NCBI GenBank assembly: GCA_017384945.1
Contig: JAFNSO010000077.1
Coordinates: forward strand, 1 to 35,551
Reading direction: 5' to 3'
Length of the DNA: 35,551 nucleotides
DNA from: Ruminococcus sp.
GTDB lineage: Bacteria; Bacillota; Clostridia; Oscillospirales; Acutalibacteraceae
The position numbers and the translations under genes are program-made. Shown here piece by piece: positions 23,728 to 32,122 of the stretch. Below the pieces are notes generated by a model that worked only from the letters and a program-made list of their open reading frames with translations, was not told the origin of the DNA and searched no databases. Within the stretch, counting starts at the first letter, position 1; the number at the start of each line of letters is the position of its first letter.

Positions 23728-24150
23728 ATGCACTCAAAATCATATATTACAGTCCGATATGCCGAAACGGATAAAATGGGGATCGCTCACCATTCAAATT
23801 ATCCCATCTGGTATGAGGTCGGACGCACTGACTACATAAAAATGTTCGGTATTACAAACAGCGAGATCGAAGCCTCGGGAATAATGATGCCGCTCGTTAA
23901 TCTGAGCTGTCATTACCAGAAGCCCGCTGTTTATGAGGATAATCTGATTGTGAGAACATGGGCGATTTCATTAAAGCCCGCTCACATCGAGTTTACCTAT
24001 ACCGTTAAAAAAATCAACGACGACGGAACGGAGACTGAGCTCGGCTACGGAACTACCGAGCACGGAATCATCGACGCGAAAACCTTCCGTCCGACAAGTC
24101 TTAAAAAACGTATGCCCGATTTGTTTGAGAAAATTAAGGCAACTTTGTAA
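23728..24150 (+). CDS. Acyl-CoA thioesterase, YbgC/FadM hotdog family
   Basis: A 140-residue single hotdog-fold protein. The family motif is clear: VRYAETDKMGIAHHSNYPIWYEVGRTDYI, containing the catalytic Asp and the His-Asn-Tyr of 4-hydroxybenzoyl-CoA thioesterase-like enzymes. It probably hydrolyses short- or medium-chain acyl-CoA in the cytoplasm; the substrate cannot be told from sequence. AAGAGGTCATT precedes ATG. It lies 9 bp after gyrB and 42 bp before gyrA, a place not usual for this family. Confidence 0.9.
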   Translation: MHSKSYITVRYAETDKMGIAHHSNYPIWYEVGRTDYIKMFGITNSEIEASGIMMPLVNLSCHYQKPAVYEDNLIVRTWAISLKPAHIEFTYTVKKINDDGTETELGYGTTEHGIIDAKTFRPTSLKKRMPDLFEKIKATL

Positions 24151-24192
24151 TTTTTAATCAGAAGGTATTGAAGGATAGATTACTGAGGTGAA

Positions 24193-26700
24193 ATGATGGA
24201 TAATCAGAATGAAGAAAAGGTTTTGACAGGTAAGATTATTGACGTCGACGTTGAAAAGGAGATGAAGCAGAGCTTCCTCGACTATTCGATGTCGGTCATA
24301 GTCAGCCGCGCGCTCCCCGACGTCAGAGACGGACTAAAGCCTGTTCACAGAAGAATACTGTACACGATGTACGACCATAACCTTGAACCGAACAAGCCCT
24401 ACCACAAGTGCGCCGACACTGTCGGTAACGTGCTGGGCTCGTATCACCCTCACGGCGACGCGTCGGTATATGACGCGCTGGTGCGTCTCGCTCAGGACTT
24501 TTCAATGAGGTATATGCTCGTTGACGGACACGGAAACTTCGGTTCGATCGACGGCGACCCGCCCGCGGCTTACAGATATACCGAGGCGAGGATGAGCAAG
24601 ATTTCTATGGAAATGCTCACCGATATTGAAAAGAAGGTCGTTGACTTCGTTCCTAACTACGACGACCGTCTCGAGGAGCCGACGGTTCTGCCGAGCCGTT
24701 TTCCAAATTTGCTCGTCAACGGCTCAAGCGGTATCGCGGTCGGTATGGCTACAAATATTCCGCCGCATAATCTCGGCGAGGTCATCGACGCTATCGAGCT
24801 GCTTATTGAGAACCCCGACGCTGAAATCGCCGACATTATGGAGTGCATCCCGGGTCCCGACTTCCCGACGGGTGGTATTATCATGGGAAGAAGCGGTATT
24901 CGAGCTGCTTACGCTACGGGACGCGGAAAGATTATCGTCCGCGGTAAGACCGAGATCGTCGAGGCGAAGAACGGCAGATTTAAGATTATCGTCACCGAGC
25001 TTCCTTACGGCGTTAATAAGGCGAGACTGATTGAGCATATCGCCGACCTCGTTAAGGACAAAAAGCTCGAGGGTATCACCAATATCGAGGACCATTCCGA
25101 CAGAAAGGGTATGCATATTGAGATTGACGTCCGCAGGGACGCTTCTCCGCAGATTGTCCTCAATCAACTGTTTTCGTTTACTCAGCTGCAGGCGACCTTC
25201 GGCGCGATTCTGCTCGCTATTGTCAACGGCGAGCCTAAGATTCTGACGCTTAAGGAATGTCTGGAGCACTACATAGATTTCCAGGTCGAAATCGTTACGA
25301 GAAGAACCGAGTTCGACCTCAAAAAAGCAAAAGAGCGCTGTCATATCCTGGAGGGCTTGAAAATCGCGATCGATAACATCGACGAGGTTATCAGGATCAT
25401 CAGAAATTCCCGCGACACAACCACAGCCAAAAAGAACTTGATGGAGCGCTTTGACCTCGACGAGGTTCAGGCTCAGGCTATCGTTCAGATGCGTCTCGGT
25501 CAGCTCACTAATATGGAGAGAAGCAAAATCGAGGACGAAATCGCCGCTCTGCTAGCTAAAATCAGCGAGTATGAGACACTTCTCGCAAGCCACCACCTGC
25601 TTCTTGAGAAGGTCAAGGAGGAAGCTATCGCGCTTCGCAACAAGTACGCCGACCCGAGAAGGACTGAAATCTGCCACGTCAGCGGAGAGGTCGATATCGA
25701 GGATCTCATTCCGCAGGAGGACTGCGTTGTTACAATGACAAGATACGGCTACATCAAGCGTATCGTTCAAAGCGAGTACACGATTCAGAACCGAGGCGGC
25801 AGGGGAGTCAAGGGTATGTCCACCCGCGAGGAGGACGTCGCCACCGAGATGTTTATTTGTAACACTCATAATTACATACTGTTCTTTACCGATAAGGGCA
25901 GGGTTTACAGAGTTAAATGCTACGCTATTCCCGAGGGCACGCGCCAGAGCAAGGGTATGAATATAGCGAATATTCTGCCGATCGGCGCGGACGAGAATGT
26001 CACCTCGATGATTCCCGTTAAGGAGTTCGAGGAGGACAAGTACCTCGTTATGGTAACAAAGAACGGCATTATCAAGCGAATTGAGCTCAGCGCCTACAAC
26101 ACGGCGCGCAAGGGCGGCTTGATCGCGCTCGAGCTTAACGAGGGCGACCAGCTCGCTTGGGTAAGAATGACGACGGGTGAGGACGAGATCATCGTCGCGA
26201 CTCACAACGGTATGTCGATCAGATTTAAGGAAACCGATGTAAGATGTATGGGACGTCAGGCTCGCGGCGTCAAGGCGATGTCGCTCAGAGAGGGCGATAC
26301 GATAGTCGGAATGAGCGTTATCGACAAAGACGGACTGATTCTCACCGTTTCCGAGACAGGCTACGGACGACTTTCAAAGCCCGACAATTACCGCGTTCAG
26401 TCCAGAGGCGGTAAGGGTCTCACTAACTACCACACCGAAAAGTACGGCAAGGTCGCGGGTATCAGCGTTATTAAGCCCGACGAGGATATCATCCTCATCA
26501 GCGAGGAGGGCGTTATCATCAGAATCAACGCCGAAAGCGTCAGAATCTGCGCGAGACCGTCCAAGGGCGTTACGCTTATGCGTATAAACGAGGGTAACAG
26601 AGTAGTAAGCTTTACTCACCTGCCTCACGACAACGACGAGGAAACAACGGCTCCCGTCGATAACAGCGAGCCCGAGCCCGAGGAAAATACGGAAGAATAA
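24193..26700 (+). CDS. gyrA: DNA gyrase subunit A
   Basis: Breakage-reunion subunit of gyrase. The 835 residues contain SVIVSRALPDVRDGLKPVHRR, the quinolone-determining stretch HPHGDASVYD (85-94), catalytic Tyr129 (AAYRYTEARM), the coiled-coil/C-gate region and the beta-pinwheel with GyrA-box-like NRGGRGVKG and a later SRGGKGLTNY. The position matching E. coli Ser83 is Ala90. The acidic tail (SEPEPEENTEE) is Glu/Pro-rich. GAGGTGA is four bases from the ATG at 24193 and seven from the next in-frame ATG at 24196; spacing slightly favours 24196, one residue shorter. It is followed by a strong terminator. Confidence 0.97.
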   Translation: MMDNQNEEKVLTGKIIDVDVEKEMKQSFLDYSMSVIVSRALPDVRDGLKPVHRRILYTMYDHNLEPNKPYHKCADTVGNVLGSYHPHGDASVYDALVRLAQDFSMRYMLVDGHGNFGSIDGDPPAAYRYTEARMSKISMEMLTDIEKKVVDFVPNYDDRLEEPTVLPSRFPNLLVNGSSGIAVGMATNIPPHNLGEVIDAIELLIENPDAEIADIMECIPGPDFPTGGIIMGRSGIRAAYATGRGKIIVRGKTEIVEAKNGRFKIIVTELPYGVNKARLIEHIADLVKDKKLEGITNIEDHSDRKGMHIEIDVRRDASPQIVLNQLFSFTQLQATFGAILLAIVNGEPKILTLKECLEHYIDFQVEIVTRRTEFDLKKAKERCHILEGLKIAIDNIDEVIRIIRNSRDTTTAKKNLMERFDLDEVQAQAIVQMRLGQLTNMERSKIEDEIAALLAKISEYETLLASHHLLLEKVKEEAIALRNKYADPRRTEICHVSGEVDIEDLIPQEDCVVTMTRYGYIKRIVQSEYTIQNRGGRGVKGMSTREEDVATEMFICNTHNYILFFTDKGRVYRVKCYAIPEGTRQSKGMNIANILPIGADENVTSMIPVKEFEEDKYLVMVTKNGIIKRIELSAYNTARKGGLIALELNEGDQLAWVRMTTGEDEIIVATHNGMSIRFKETDVRCMGRQARGVKAMSLREGDTIVGMSVIDKDGLILTVSETGYGRLSKPDNYRVQSRGGKGLTNYHTEKYGKVAGISVIKPDEDIILISEEGVIIRINAESVRICARPSKGVTLMRINEGNRVVSFTHLPHDNDEETTAPVDNSEPEPEENTEE

Positions 26701-26703
26701 AAG

Positions 26704-26733
26704 AACCGCCGCACTTCGCGGCGGTTTGATTTT
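26704..26733 (+). terminator. Terminator of the dnaA-gyrA gene run
   Basis: AACCGCCGC, loop ACTTC, GCGGCGGTT, then TGATTTT, four bases after the gyrA stop. The stem is strong; the T run is interrupted. Confidence 0.85.
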
Positions 26734-26746
26734 AAAAGGTGATTAA

Positions 26747-27307
26747 ATGAAATTTGACAGAATTATTCTCGCTTCCGCGTCGCCGAGGAGGCAGGAGCTT
26801 TTGAAGATGATTTTTGACGGGTTTGAGATTATCCCCGCGGACGTTGACGAGACCGTGGGGGAGGAGGTTCCCGTCGATTTAAGGGCGGAGAAAATCGCCC
26901 GCAGAAAGGCTCGTTTTATAGCAAGTAATAACGCGGACGCGCTGGTGATCGGGTGCGATACCGCCGTTATTATCAAAGACAAAATGCTCGGAAAGCCGAA
27001 GGACAGAGCCGACGCGGAAAAAATGCTCTGCGCGCTGAGCGGGGAGACTCACAAGGTAATTACGGGCTGCTGCCTGTGCTTTGAAGGAAAGGAAAAGAGC
27101 TTTTCCGCGGTTACCGAGGTTGAATTTTATCCTCTGGGCGAAGAAGAGCTCGAAAAATACCTCGACACAAACGACTGGGCTGACAAGGCGGGAGCCTACG
27201 GTATTCAGAATATGGCGGGACTGTTCGTCAGACAAATCAAAGGAGAGTATAACAACGTTGTCGGACTGCCGACGGCGCGGCTTTACAGAGAGATAAAAGA
27301 GCTATGA
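26747..27307 (+). CDS. maf: Maf-family nucleoside triphosphate pyrophosphatase
   Basis: House-cleaning enzyme that hydrolyses non-canonical or dTTP/UTP nucleotides to the monophosphates; historically linked to septum formation. The 186 residues start with IILASASPRRQELLKMI, the Maf signature, followed by KARFIAS, VIGCDTAVI, GKPKDRADAEKML, SGETHKVITGCCL and the conserved WADKAGAYGIQ. Length is normal. AAAAGGTGATTAA precedes ATG. It overlaps the next gene by 4 bp. Confidence 0.95.
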   Translation: MKFDRIILASASPRRQELLKMIFDGFEIIPADVDETVGEEVPVDLRAEKIARRKARFIASNNADALVIGCDTAVIIKDKMLGKPKDRADAEKMLCALSGETHKVITGCCLCFEGKEKSFSAVTEVEFYPLGEEELEKYLDTNDWADKAGAYGIQNMAGLFVRQIKGEYNNVVGLPTARLYREIKEL

Positions 27308-28005
27308 AAAGATTAATTTGTGTGATTTTGGCGGGGATTCTGATGATTTTCTGCGCGTCCTGCGGCAGCGACTCAAAGAAAACGGAGAGCGGAGCCACCG
27401 AGGACGAGGCGAATTATCCGAAGCCCGCGACTGACAACTTTCTGGAAGGAAAAACCGAGACAGGGCTTGTTTATAATATGAACCTCGACAAGTTCACGAC
27501 CGAGTTCAACTCGATGTACCTTAGACTCGGGGGTAAGGAGGGGGAGTTTTCCTACAAAAAATGGAAGCTCGTCCGCAAGGAAAAGCAGACCAACGGGCTG
27601 AATTACAGATATTATTCACTCGACAGCGGACAGATGGTTCTGACCGCGACGGTCGACGACGAAAGCTTGCGGATTGTCAACCTCGGCTGCGGAATTACCG
27701 CGAAATTTTTTAATTCCGCGGAAAATCTCAGGCAGAAGGTTATGACCGTCTGCGGAACGATAGCCGCTGTTGCGGGCGGCTACGGCGAGGACGACGTTGT
27801 TTTCTTCGGAAATTTGTTTGTCGATACGATTGAGGAGGAGGAGCACTGCTTCTGGTACAACAACAGCATTTACCTCTACAGCGGCGAAAACGACTCAAGC
27901 GGCGAGACGACGATGCTTTTCAGAACTATCCCCGCGAAAAAGAGTATTGAAGCGGAATGGAATTTGAAGGATTACAAGGAATATTGGCTGGGGAATAAGA
28001 AATAA
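27304..28005 (+). CDS. Putative secreted lipoprotein of unknown function
   Basis: A 233-residue protein with a classic lipoprotein N-terminus: basic MKR, a hydrophobic stretch and a lipobox-like CASC with lipidated Cys20 (position -3 is Cys, which is unusual), then a Ser/Lys/Glu-rich tether (GSDSKKTESGATEDE). The rest is soluble and without a motif I recognise; a Trp/Tyr-rich middle (FSYKKWKLVRKEK, NYRYYSLDSG) suggests a beta-rich extracytoplasmic domain. It overlaps maf by ATGA. No terminator is seen before the next promoter. Confidence 0.8.
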   Translation: MKRLICVILAGILMIFCASCGSDSKKTESGATEDEANYPKPATDNFLEGKTETGLVYNMNLDKFTTEFNSMYLRLGGKEGEFSYKKWKLVRKEKQTNGLNYRYYSLDSGQMVLTATVDDESLRIVNLGCGITAKFFNSAENLRQKVMTVCGTIAAVAGGYGEDDVVFFGNLFVDTIEEEEHCFWYNNSIYLYSGENDSSGETTMLFRTIPAKKSIEAEWNLKDYKEYWLGNKK

Positions 28006-28026
28006 TCGTCAGCAACAGAGGGTTGC

Positions 28027-28055
28027 TTGTATTTTACCGTAACACCTATTAGAAT
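28027..28055 (+). promoter_or_regulatory. Promoter of the HTH/zinc-ribbon regulator
   Basis: TTGTAT (28027-28032), 17-bp spacer, TAGAAT (28050-28055), ending directly before an inverted repeat that contains the ribosome site. Confidence 0.65.
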
Positions 28056-28075
28056 AAAAGCATGGAGGTGCTTTT
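28056..28075 (+). promoter_or_regulatory. Inverted repeat enclosing the ribosome site of the regulator gene
   Basis: AAAAGCA, TGGAGG, TGCTTTT: a perfect 7-bp inverted repeat whose 6-base centre is the Shine-Dalgarno sequence, ending directly at the ATG (28076). It also starts at the -10 box. It could be the protein's own operator, or an RNA hairpin presenting or hiding the ribosome site. Confidence 0.65.
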
Positions 28076-28840
28076 ATGAACACAAAGGACGTTATATATG
28101 AACTGAGAACAAAGAACGGAATGTCGCAGGAGGAACTCGCCGAAAAGGTTTTTGTGACCAGACAAGCGGTGTCGCGGTGGGAAAACGGCGATACAGTGCC
28201 GAATACCGAAACGCTGAAGCTGCTCTCTAGCCTGTTCAATGTTTCTATCAATACTCTGCTCGGTTCACCGCGTCAGCTTATTTGCCAGTGCTGCGGAATG
28301 CCGCTTGACGATACGATCATCGGGACTGACAAAGACGGCGCTCTGAACGAGGACTACTGCAAATGGTGCTACGCCGACGGAAATTACACCTACAGCGATA
28401 TGGACGAGCTGATCAACGTATGTATCCCTTATATGGTAAAGGAGGGTTTTTCCGAAGAACAGGCGCGCGATTTTATGAAGCAGAAGCTCCCGCAGCTCGA
28501 TTACTGGAAAAGGTACGAACAGCTCAGCGACAACGGAGAGTTTGAGGCGTTTAAAAGTAAGTTGATCGACGAAATAAACGCTCTTAATATTGAAGGTATG
28601 CCGAAGGTCGAAAGGCTGAACGCGCTCGTCGGCAGCTATGTAAATCTCTCTTATCCGCTGCCGAGCGGAGTGAGCGCGAGGTTCCTTGACGATAAAACGA
28701 CCTATCTCGGAAATCAGCTTGAATCCGAATTCGGGGGAGACCGCTGCTTCGGAGTTTTGGCGAATATGGATTTTATTCTGATAAGCACCTACGAGGCGGA
28801 AGGGAAAAACCCCGAGCTTTTAATGTATAAGAAAAGATAA
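28076..28840 (+). CDS. XRE-type HTH regulator with zinc-ribbon domain
   Basis: A 254-residue protein in three parts. Residues 4-62 form a Cro/C1-type helix-turn-helix (LRTKNGMSQEELAEKVFVTRQAVSRWENGDTVP, shown here as family pattern, then LFNVSINTLL). Residues 70-110 form a putative zinc ribbon (Cys70, Cys73, Cys95, Cys98; CCGMPL, YCKWCYADGNYTY) of the type also found in stand-alone clostridial proteins. The rest (about 150-254) is a soluble domain I do not recognise. It likely senses a ligand or metal state and regulates transcription, perhaps its own. It has its own promoter and terminator. Confidence 0.85.
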   Translation: MNTKDVIYELRTKNGMSQEELAEKVFVTRQAVSRWENGDTVPNTETLKLLSSLFNVSINTLLGSPRQLICQCCGMPLDDTIIGTDKDGALNEDYCKWCYADGNYTYSDMDELINVCIPYMVKEGFSEEQARDFMKQKLPQLDYWKRYEQLSDNGEFEAFKSKLIDEINALNIEGMPKVERLNALVGSYVNLSYPLPSGVSARFLDDKTTYLGNQLESEFGGDRCFGVLANMDFILISTYEAEGKNPELLMYKKR

Positions 28841-28887
28841 AAAACCCCCTATCCAATTTTGTTTTGGATAGGGGGTTAAATTTTTTG
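28841..28887. terminator. Bidirectional terminator between convergent genes
   Basis: AACCCCCTATCCAA (28843-28856) and its exact complement (28864-28877) form a 14-bp stem with a 7-base loop. T-rich runs flank it in both directions, so it serves the regulator gene (rightward) and the DUF4340-type operon (leftward). Confidence 0.93.
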
Positions 28888-28907
28888 TTAAAAGCTTCGC
28901 GCTCAGC

Positions 28908-30560
28908 TTACCAGAAAGTTTTTACCTCTTGATCCTTTGCTACCTTGGCGGGCTGTTCGAGGAGCTTTTCTATGTAGCTTTTATAGACCGTGCCGATTGC
29001 TTTTCCGTTGAGTGTGGCGACGTAGGCGTTGCCGCTTTTCGTAAAGGCTATCGTATCGGGCTTGCGGGATTTTTCGTATGTATATTTTATAGTAAGCGGC
29101 GCGGAGGCTGAGCTTGCCTTTGCCGAGCCTTTGCTGTATTTGAGCAGAGCCGCGTTGTTAAAGAACGTCTCGAAATATCCCTCGTCGATTTCCTTGCCGT
29201 TGTACTTTGTTTTTGTGTCGCTCGATTCGCTCTCGTTGCCCTCGTCGTCGGTGGTCTTGGTGACTGTCGTCTTTATGTCGAAGTCGTAGGTCTTGCCGTT
29301 CGCGGTGACCGACATCTGTTTAAGTCCCGAAAGCTTTACGTTGAGGACGTAGTCGCTCATGAGCTTTTCGCGGGTCGTGTTGAGCCACGGGATTGAGGCG
29401 GAGGCGATTTTGTAAACTATGCTGCCGCTCTTTTCCATAAGGAAGCAGTCGCCCTTTGAGTCGGGCTTGCTTGCTATGAGCTCAATAACCGTGTCGGAGT
29501 AGGTCGCCTTGATCTCAGCCTTCGGCTTTGAAAGTCCGAGCTCGGAGAGCTGCGCGGCAGTCGGGTTGACCGCTTTGACGCTCTCGGCGTACAGACCCCT
29601 GATCGCGCCTGTTACCTGTGTCGCCTCGGTGTCGTCGGCGAAGCTTCCGTCGTCGAGAATGTACTGGTTTTGGATTCTGTCAAAATCGGGGTTCGGCTTG
29701 AAATTGATTCCGTTAACCGTTACCGACTTGGGGTTAGAGCTCTCGGAGTCGGACGCCGCGGTATTGATCGTAAGGCTTACGAGGTCGGTCAGCTTGAACA
29801 AAAGCGCGTTGGTCGTGTCGGTGTCGCAGACAAAAACCTCCTTGCCCGAGCCGAACATAACGTAGGTGCCGAGGTTCTGCGGGGCGTTGTTTCCGACCTT
29901 GAAGGTCGCGGTGGTGTCGTCGTTGTAGTAAACCTTGGCGATTGCCTTTGGCTTGTCGAGTCCGAAATCCGAGAGGTGCGAGGACGCGTCCGCGTCGGCT
30001 ACAGACTTGAACTCGAGGTTGGCACAGGCGTTGGCGATTTCGTCGGGAACGCCGTCCTGAAGGTCGAGCTTTTCAAAACCGACTATCGTATACTCGGTGG
30101 TGTCGGTTTCGGACTTTGTTTCGCCTGTCTCGGGGTCGGTCTCCTTGCTCTGCTTGGTCGGGGTGTAGGATTTGATGGTCATTTTACCGCCCTCGTTCTC
30201 GAGCTCGATGCGGGTGATTTCGTTCGGATATTTCTCGACGAATTTGCCGCTTGCCGAGGCTTTGACCTTGCCCTTTTTGTCGGTCTTTACCTTTGTTTGC
30301 CATTCCTTTTTATTGTTGACGCCTGTTTTTACCTCACCGTTGTCGCTCGCTTTGTCGGAAATCTCGGAGGATTGCGGAGCGAACAGAAGAAAGCACAGTA
30401 CGCCGCCGAGTGCGAGCGCCGCGGCAAGAGCGATGATAAGCGCCTTCATTCCCGAGCTCTTCCCCGATTTTTTTGAGGAAGAGACGGGAGTTTCAAATTT
30501 ATCGAGAAGCTCGTCCCTGGAGTCGTTTTCGATTATAACTTCGGGTTCTTTGTTTTCCAT
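28908..30560 (-). CDS. DUF4340-domain membrane-anchored protein
   Basis: A 550-residue protein with a cytoplasmic acidic N-terminus, one membrane helix (about residues 38-61, MKALIIALAAALALGGVL) and a large extracytoplasmic part rich in Thr, Asp and Lys. The DUF4340 assignment rests on the context and on repeated segments such as LSDFGLDKPKAIAKVYYNDDTTATFKVGN-like and LGLSKPKAEIKATYSD, which look like two copies of one module. It is last in a leftward operon of ABC ATPase, ABC-2 permease and GldG-like protein; this gene set recurs in Clostridia and Bacteroidota. Its start overlaps the GldG-like stop. Role and substrate are unknown. Confidence 0.82.
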   Translation of the reverse strand: MENKEPEVIIENDSRDELLDKFETPVSSSKKSGKSSGMKALIIALAAALALGGVLCFLLFAPQSSEISDKASDNGEVKTGVNNKKEWQTKVKTDKKGKVKASASGKFVEKYPNEITRIELENEGGKMTIKSYTPTKQSKETDPETGETKSETDTTEYTIVGFEKLDLQDGVPDEIANACANLEFKSVADADASSHLSDFGLDKPKAIAKVYYNDDTTATFKVGNNAPQNLGTYVMFGSGKEVFVCDTDTTNALLFKLTDLVSLTINTAASDSESSNPKSVTVNGINFKPNPDFDRIQNQYILDDGSFADDTEATQVTGAIRGLYAESVKAVNPTAAQLSELGLSKPKAEIKATYSDTVIELIASKPDSKGDCFLMEKSGSIVYKIASASIPWLNTTREKLMSDYVLNVKLSGLKQMSVTANGKTYDFDIKTTVTKTTDDEGNESESSDTKTKYNGKEIDEGYFETFFNNAALLKYSKGSAKASSASAPLTIKYTYEKSRKPDTIAFTKSGNAYVATLNGKAIGTVYKSYIEKLLEQPAKVAKDQEVKTFW

Positions 30561-32110
30561 TATTTGTTCCTCCTGCGGATGTAGAGAATGAAGCCTAAGA
30601 GAAGCACTCCGAGCGGTACGAGGACGATGAATATGAGTCCGACGGTCACTGAGGTCGAGGAGTTGGTTACGCCCAGCTCGCCGCCGTCGATCGACGCGGA
30701 GTTGATCGTTACTCCCATATCCTCACGCTGGCTTACGGTGTTGCAGAAGTTTATGAGGTAGTTCGCGTTGTTGTAGGAGCTTGTGGAGATAAACGCGTTT
30801 GAGAACATATACGGCGAGCCGAAAATCGCGATTTTTGAGGTTTTTGCCTCGTCGGCGTTTGTTTTTGAGCCGATCGCGGCGGGATTTACGCCGTCGGCTA
30901 TCATATATTTCTCAATCTTCTTTTCGTTGAGCTTAGAGGTGTCGGTGTCGAACGGAAGCATTCCGACAGAGCTTGTAAGGTTGAGGAGTGACTTTGCCTT
31001 GCTGCCGTCCTTGAGGATAATGTTTCTGGTGTTGTAAACGATCGTCGGGATGGACGCGTTTTTGAGTCCCTCGGTGAAGTCGGTGTTGTTGTACTCGGTG
31101 AGGAACATATAAATGTTTTGCAGGTAGTAATTGTTGTTTGTGCAGAAGCAGAGACCGTCGCTTACTTCCATTCCGTACTCCTTCAAAAGCGCGTCGAGGT
31201 TCGGGGTCTCGGTCTGAACGTCAATCGGGATGTAGATCAAGGTCTTGCCGTTTTCACCGTCGTTGTCGAGCCATTTGTCGAGCTTATCGACAGCCTTTTC
31301 GCTGAGGTCGACAGTCGGAGCGTAAAGTACGGCGATTTTTGAGTCCTTGTTGAGGTTCTTGGTGGTGAGGTTGACTTCCTTTACGTCGTAGGCGTTCTGC
31401 TTTAGGAGATCCTTCATAGCTGAGTACGCGTCCTCGGTCTCGCCCGAGCCTGTGATGAAGTCGATTCCTACCTTGTCGGAGATTGTGACGTCGAGAAGTC
31501 CCGTTACTACAGCCTGCTCAATAGTGGTGGCTGTGTAGACGTAGTAGCCGTAGTAGGAGTAGGTTTCCTCGTCGTAGGTGAAGCAGTCCTTGAGAGAAAC
31601 GGCGGTGTATTTTTCACCCGCGTCGACTATTATGAGGTTGGACGCTTCCTTTGAGTTCCAGTCGATGTTCTTGTACTTGCCCGTGAAGGTCGGGTTTGTG
31701 GTGAGGTCTATAAACTTGAGGCTGAGGTGAGAGGAGGCCGCGTCCATTTTGTGAAGGAGCTTATCTGCCTGTACAAAATACTGGGCTCCCTGATACGCGT
31801 TCATTCCGCTTTTGAAGTTGTTCTCGGTCGCGAGAACGTAGAGAGTTACGTCTTTGTCGAGCTGGTTTAAGTAGTCGACAGTGTCCTTCTGGAGCTGGTA
31901 GGTCTGAGACGCGGTCATATCAAATTGCAGATTCGGGAACCGCTCAACAAGTATGTGCGAAATGAAGTTGAGCAGTATGATGATCGCAATAAACACCGCC
32001 GTGATCGCGACGGCGACGGCTCCCTTTTTAGCTTTTCCCGATTTCAAAAAGCTCTTGAGCTTACCTTCCTTTTTGGGGCTCGAGTCCGAAATATTTTCTT
32101 TTCTTCTCAT
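30560..32110 (-). CDS. GldG-like ABC transporter auxiliary protein
   Basis: A 516-residue protein with an N-terminal helix (about 32-53), a large outside region and a C-terminal helix (about 487-511) ending IRRRNK. The external part begins RFPNLQFDMTASQTYQLQKDTVDYL, the opening typical of GldG-type auxiliary proteins, with LYVLATENNF and DFITGSGETED later. In gliding Bacteroidota GldG works with the GldA/GldF ABC transporter; here, in a presumed non-glider, the cluster probably does a different envelope job (inference). It overlaps the DUF4340-type gene downstream and follows the permease by 12 bp. Confidence 0.88.
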   Translation of the reverse strand: MRRKENISDSSPKKEGKLKSFLKSGKAKKGAVAVAITAVFIAIIILLNFISHILVERFPNLQFDMTASQTYQLQKDTVDYLNQLDKDVTLYVLATENNFKSGMNAYQGAQYFVQADKLLHKMDAASSHLSLKFIDLTTNPTFTGKYKNIDWNSKEASNLIIVDAGEKYTAVSLKDCFTYDEETYSYYGYYVYTATTIEQAVVTGLLDVTISDKVGIDFITGSGETEDAYSAMKDLLKQNAYDVKEVNLTTKNLNKDSKIAVLYAPTVDLSEKAVDKLDKWLDNDGENGKTLIYIPIDVQTETPNLDALLKEYGMEVSDGLCFCTNNNYYLQNIYMFLTEYNNTDFTEGLKNASIPTIVYNTRNIILKDGSKAKSLLNLTSSVGMLPFDTDTSKLNEKKIEKYMIADGVNPAAIGSKTNADEAKTSKIAIFGSPYMFSNAFISTSSYNNANYLINFCNTVSQREDMGVTINSASIDGGELGVTNSSTSVTVGLIFIVLVPLGVLLLGFILYIRRRNK

Positions 32111-32122
32111 TTCAATACCTCC

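Noticed and set aside
29670-30476. A 268-codon open frame on the plus strand, antisense to the DUF4340-type gene
   Set aside because: It mirrors the codon pattern of the real minus-strand gene, is rich in Val/Gly/Arg without any domain, and has no ribosome site.
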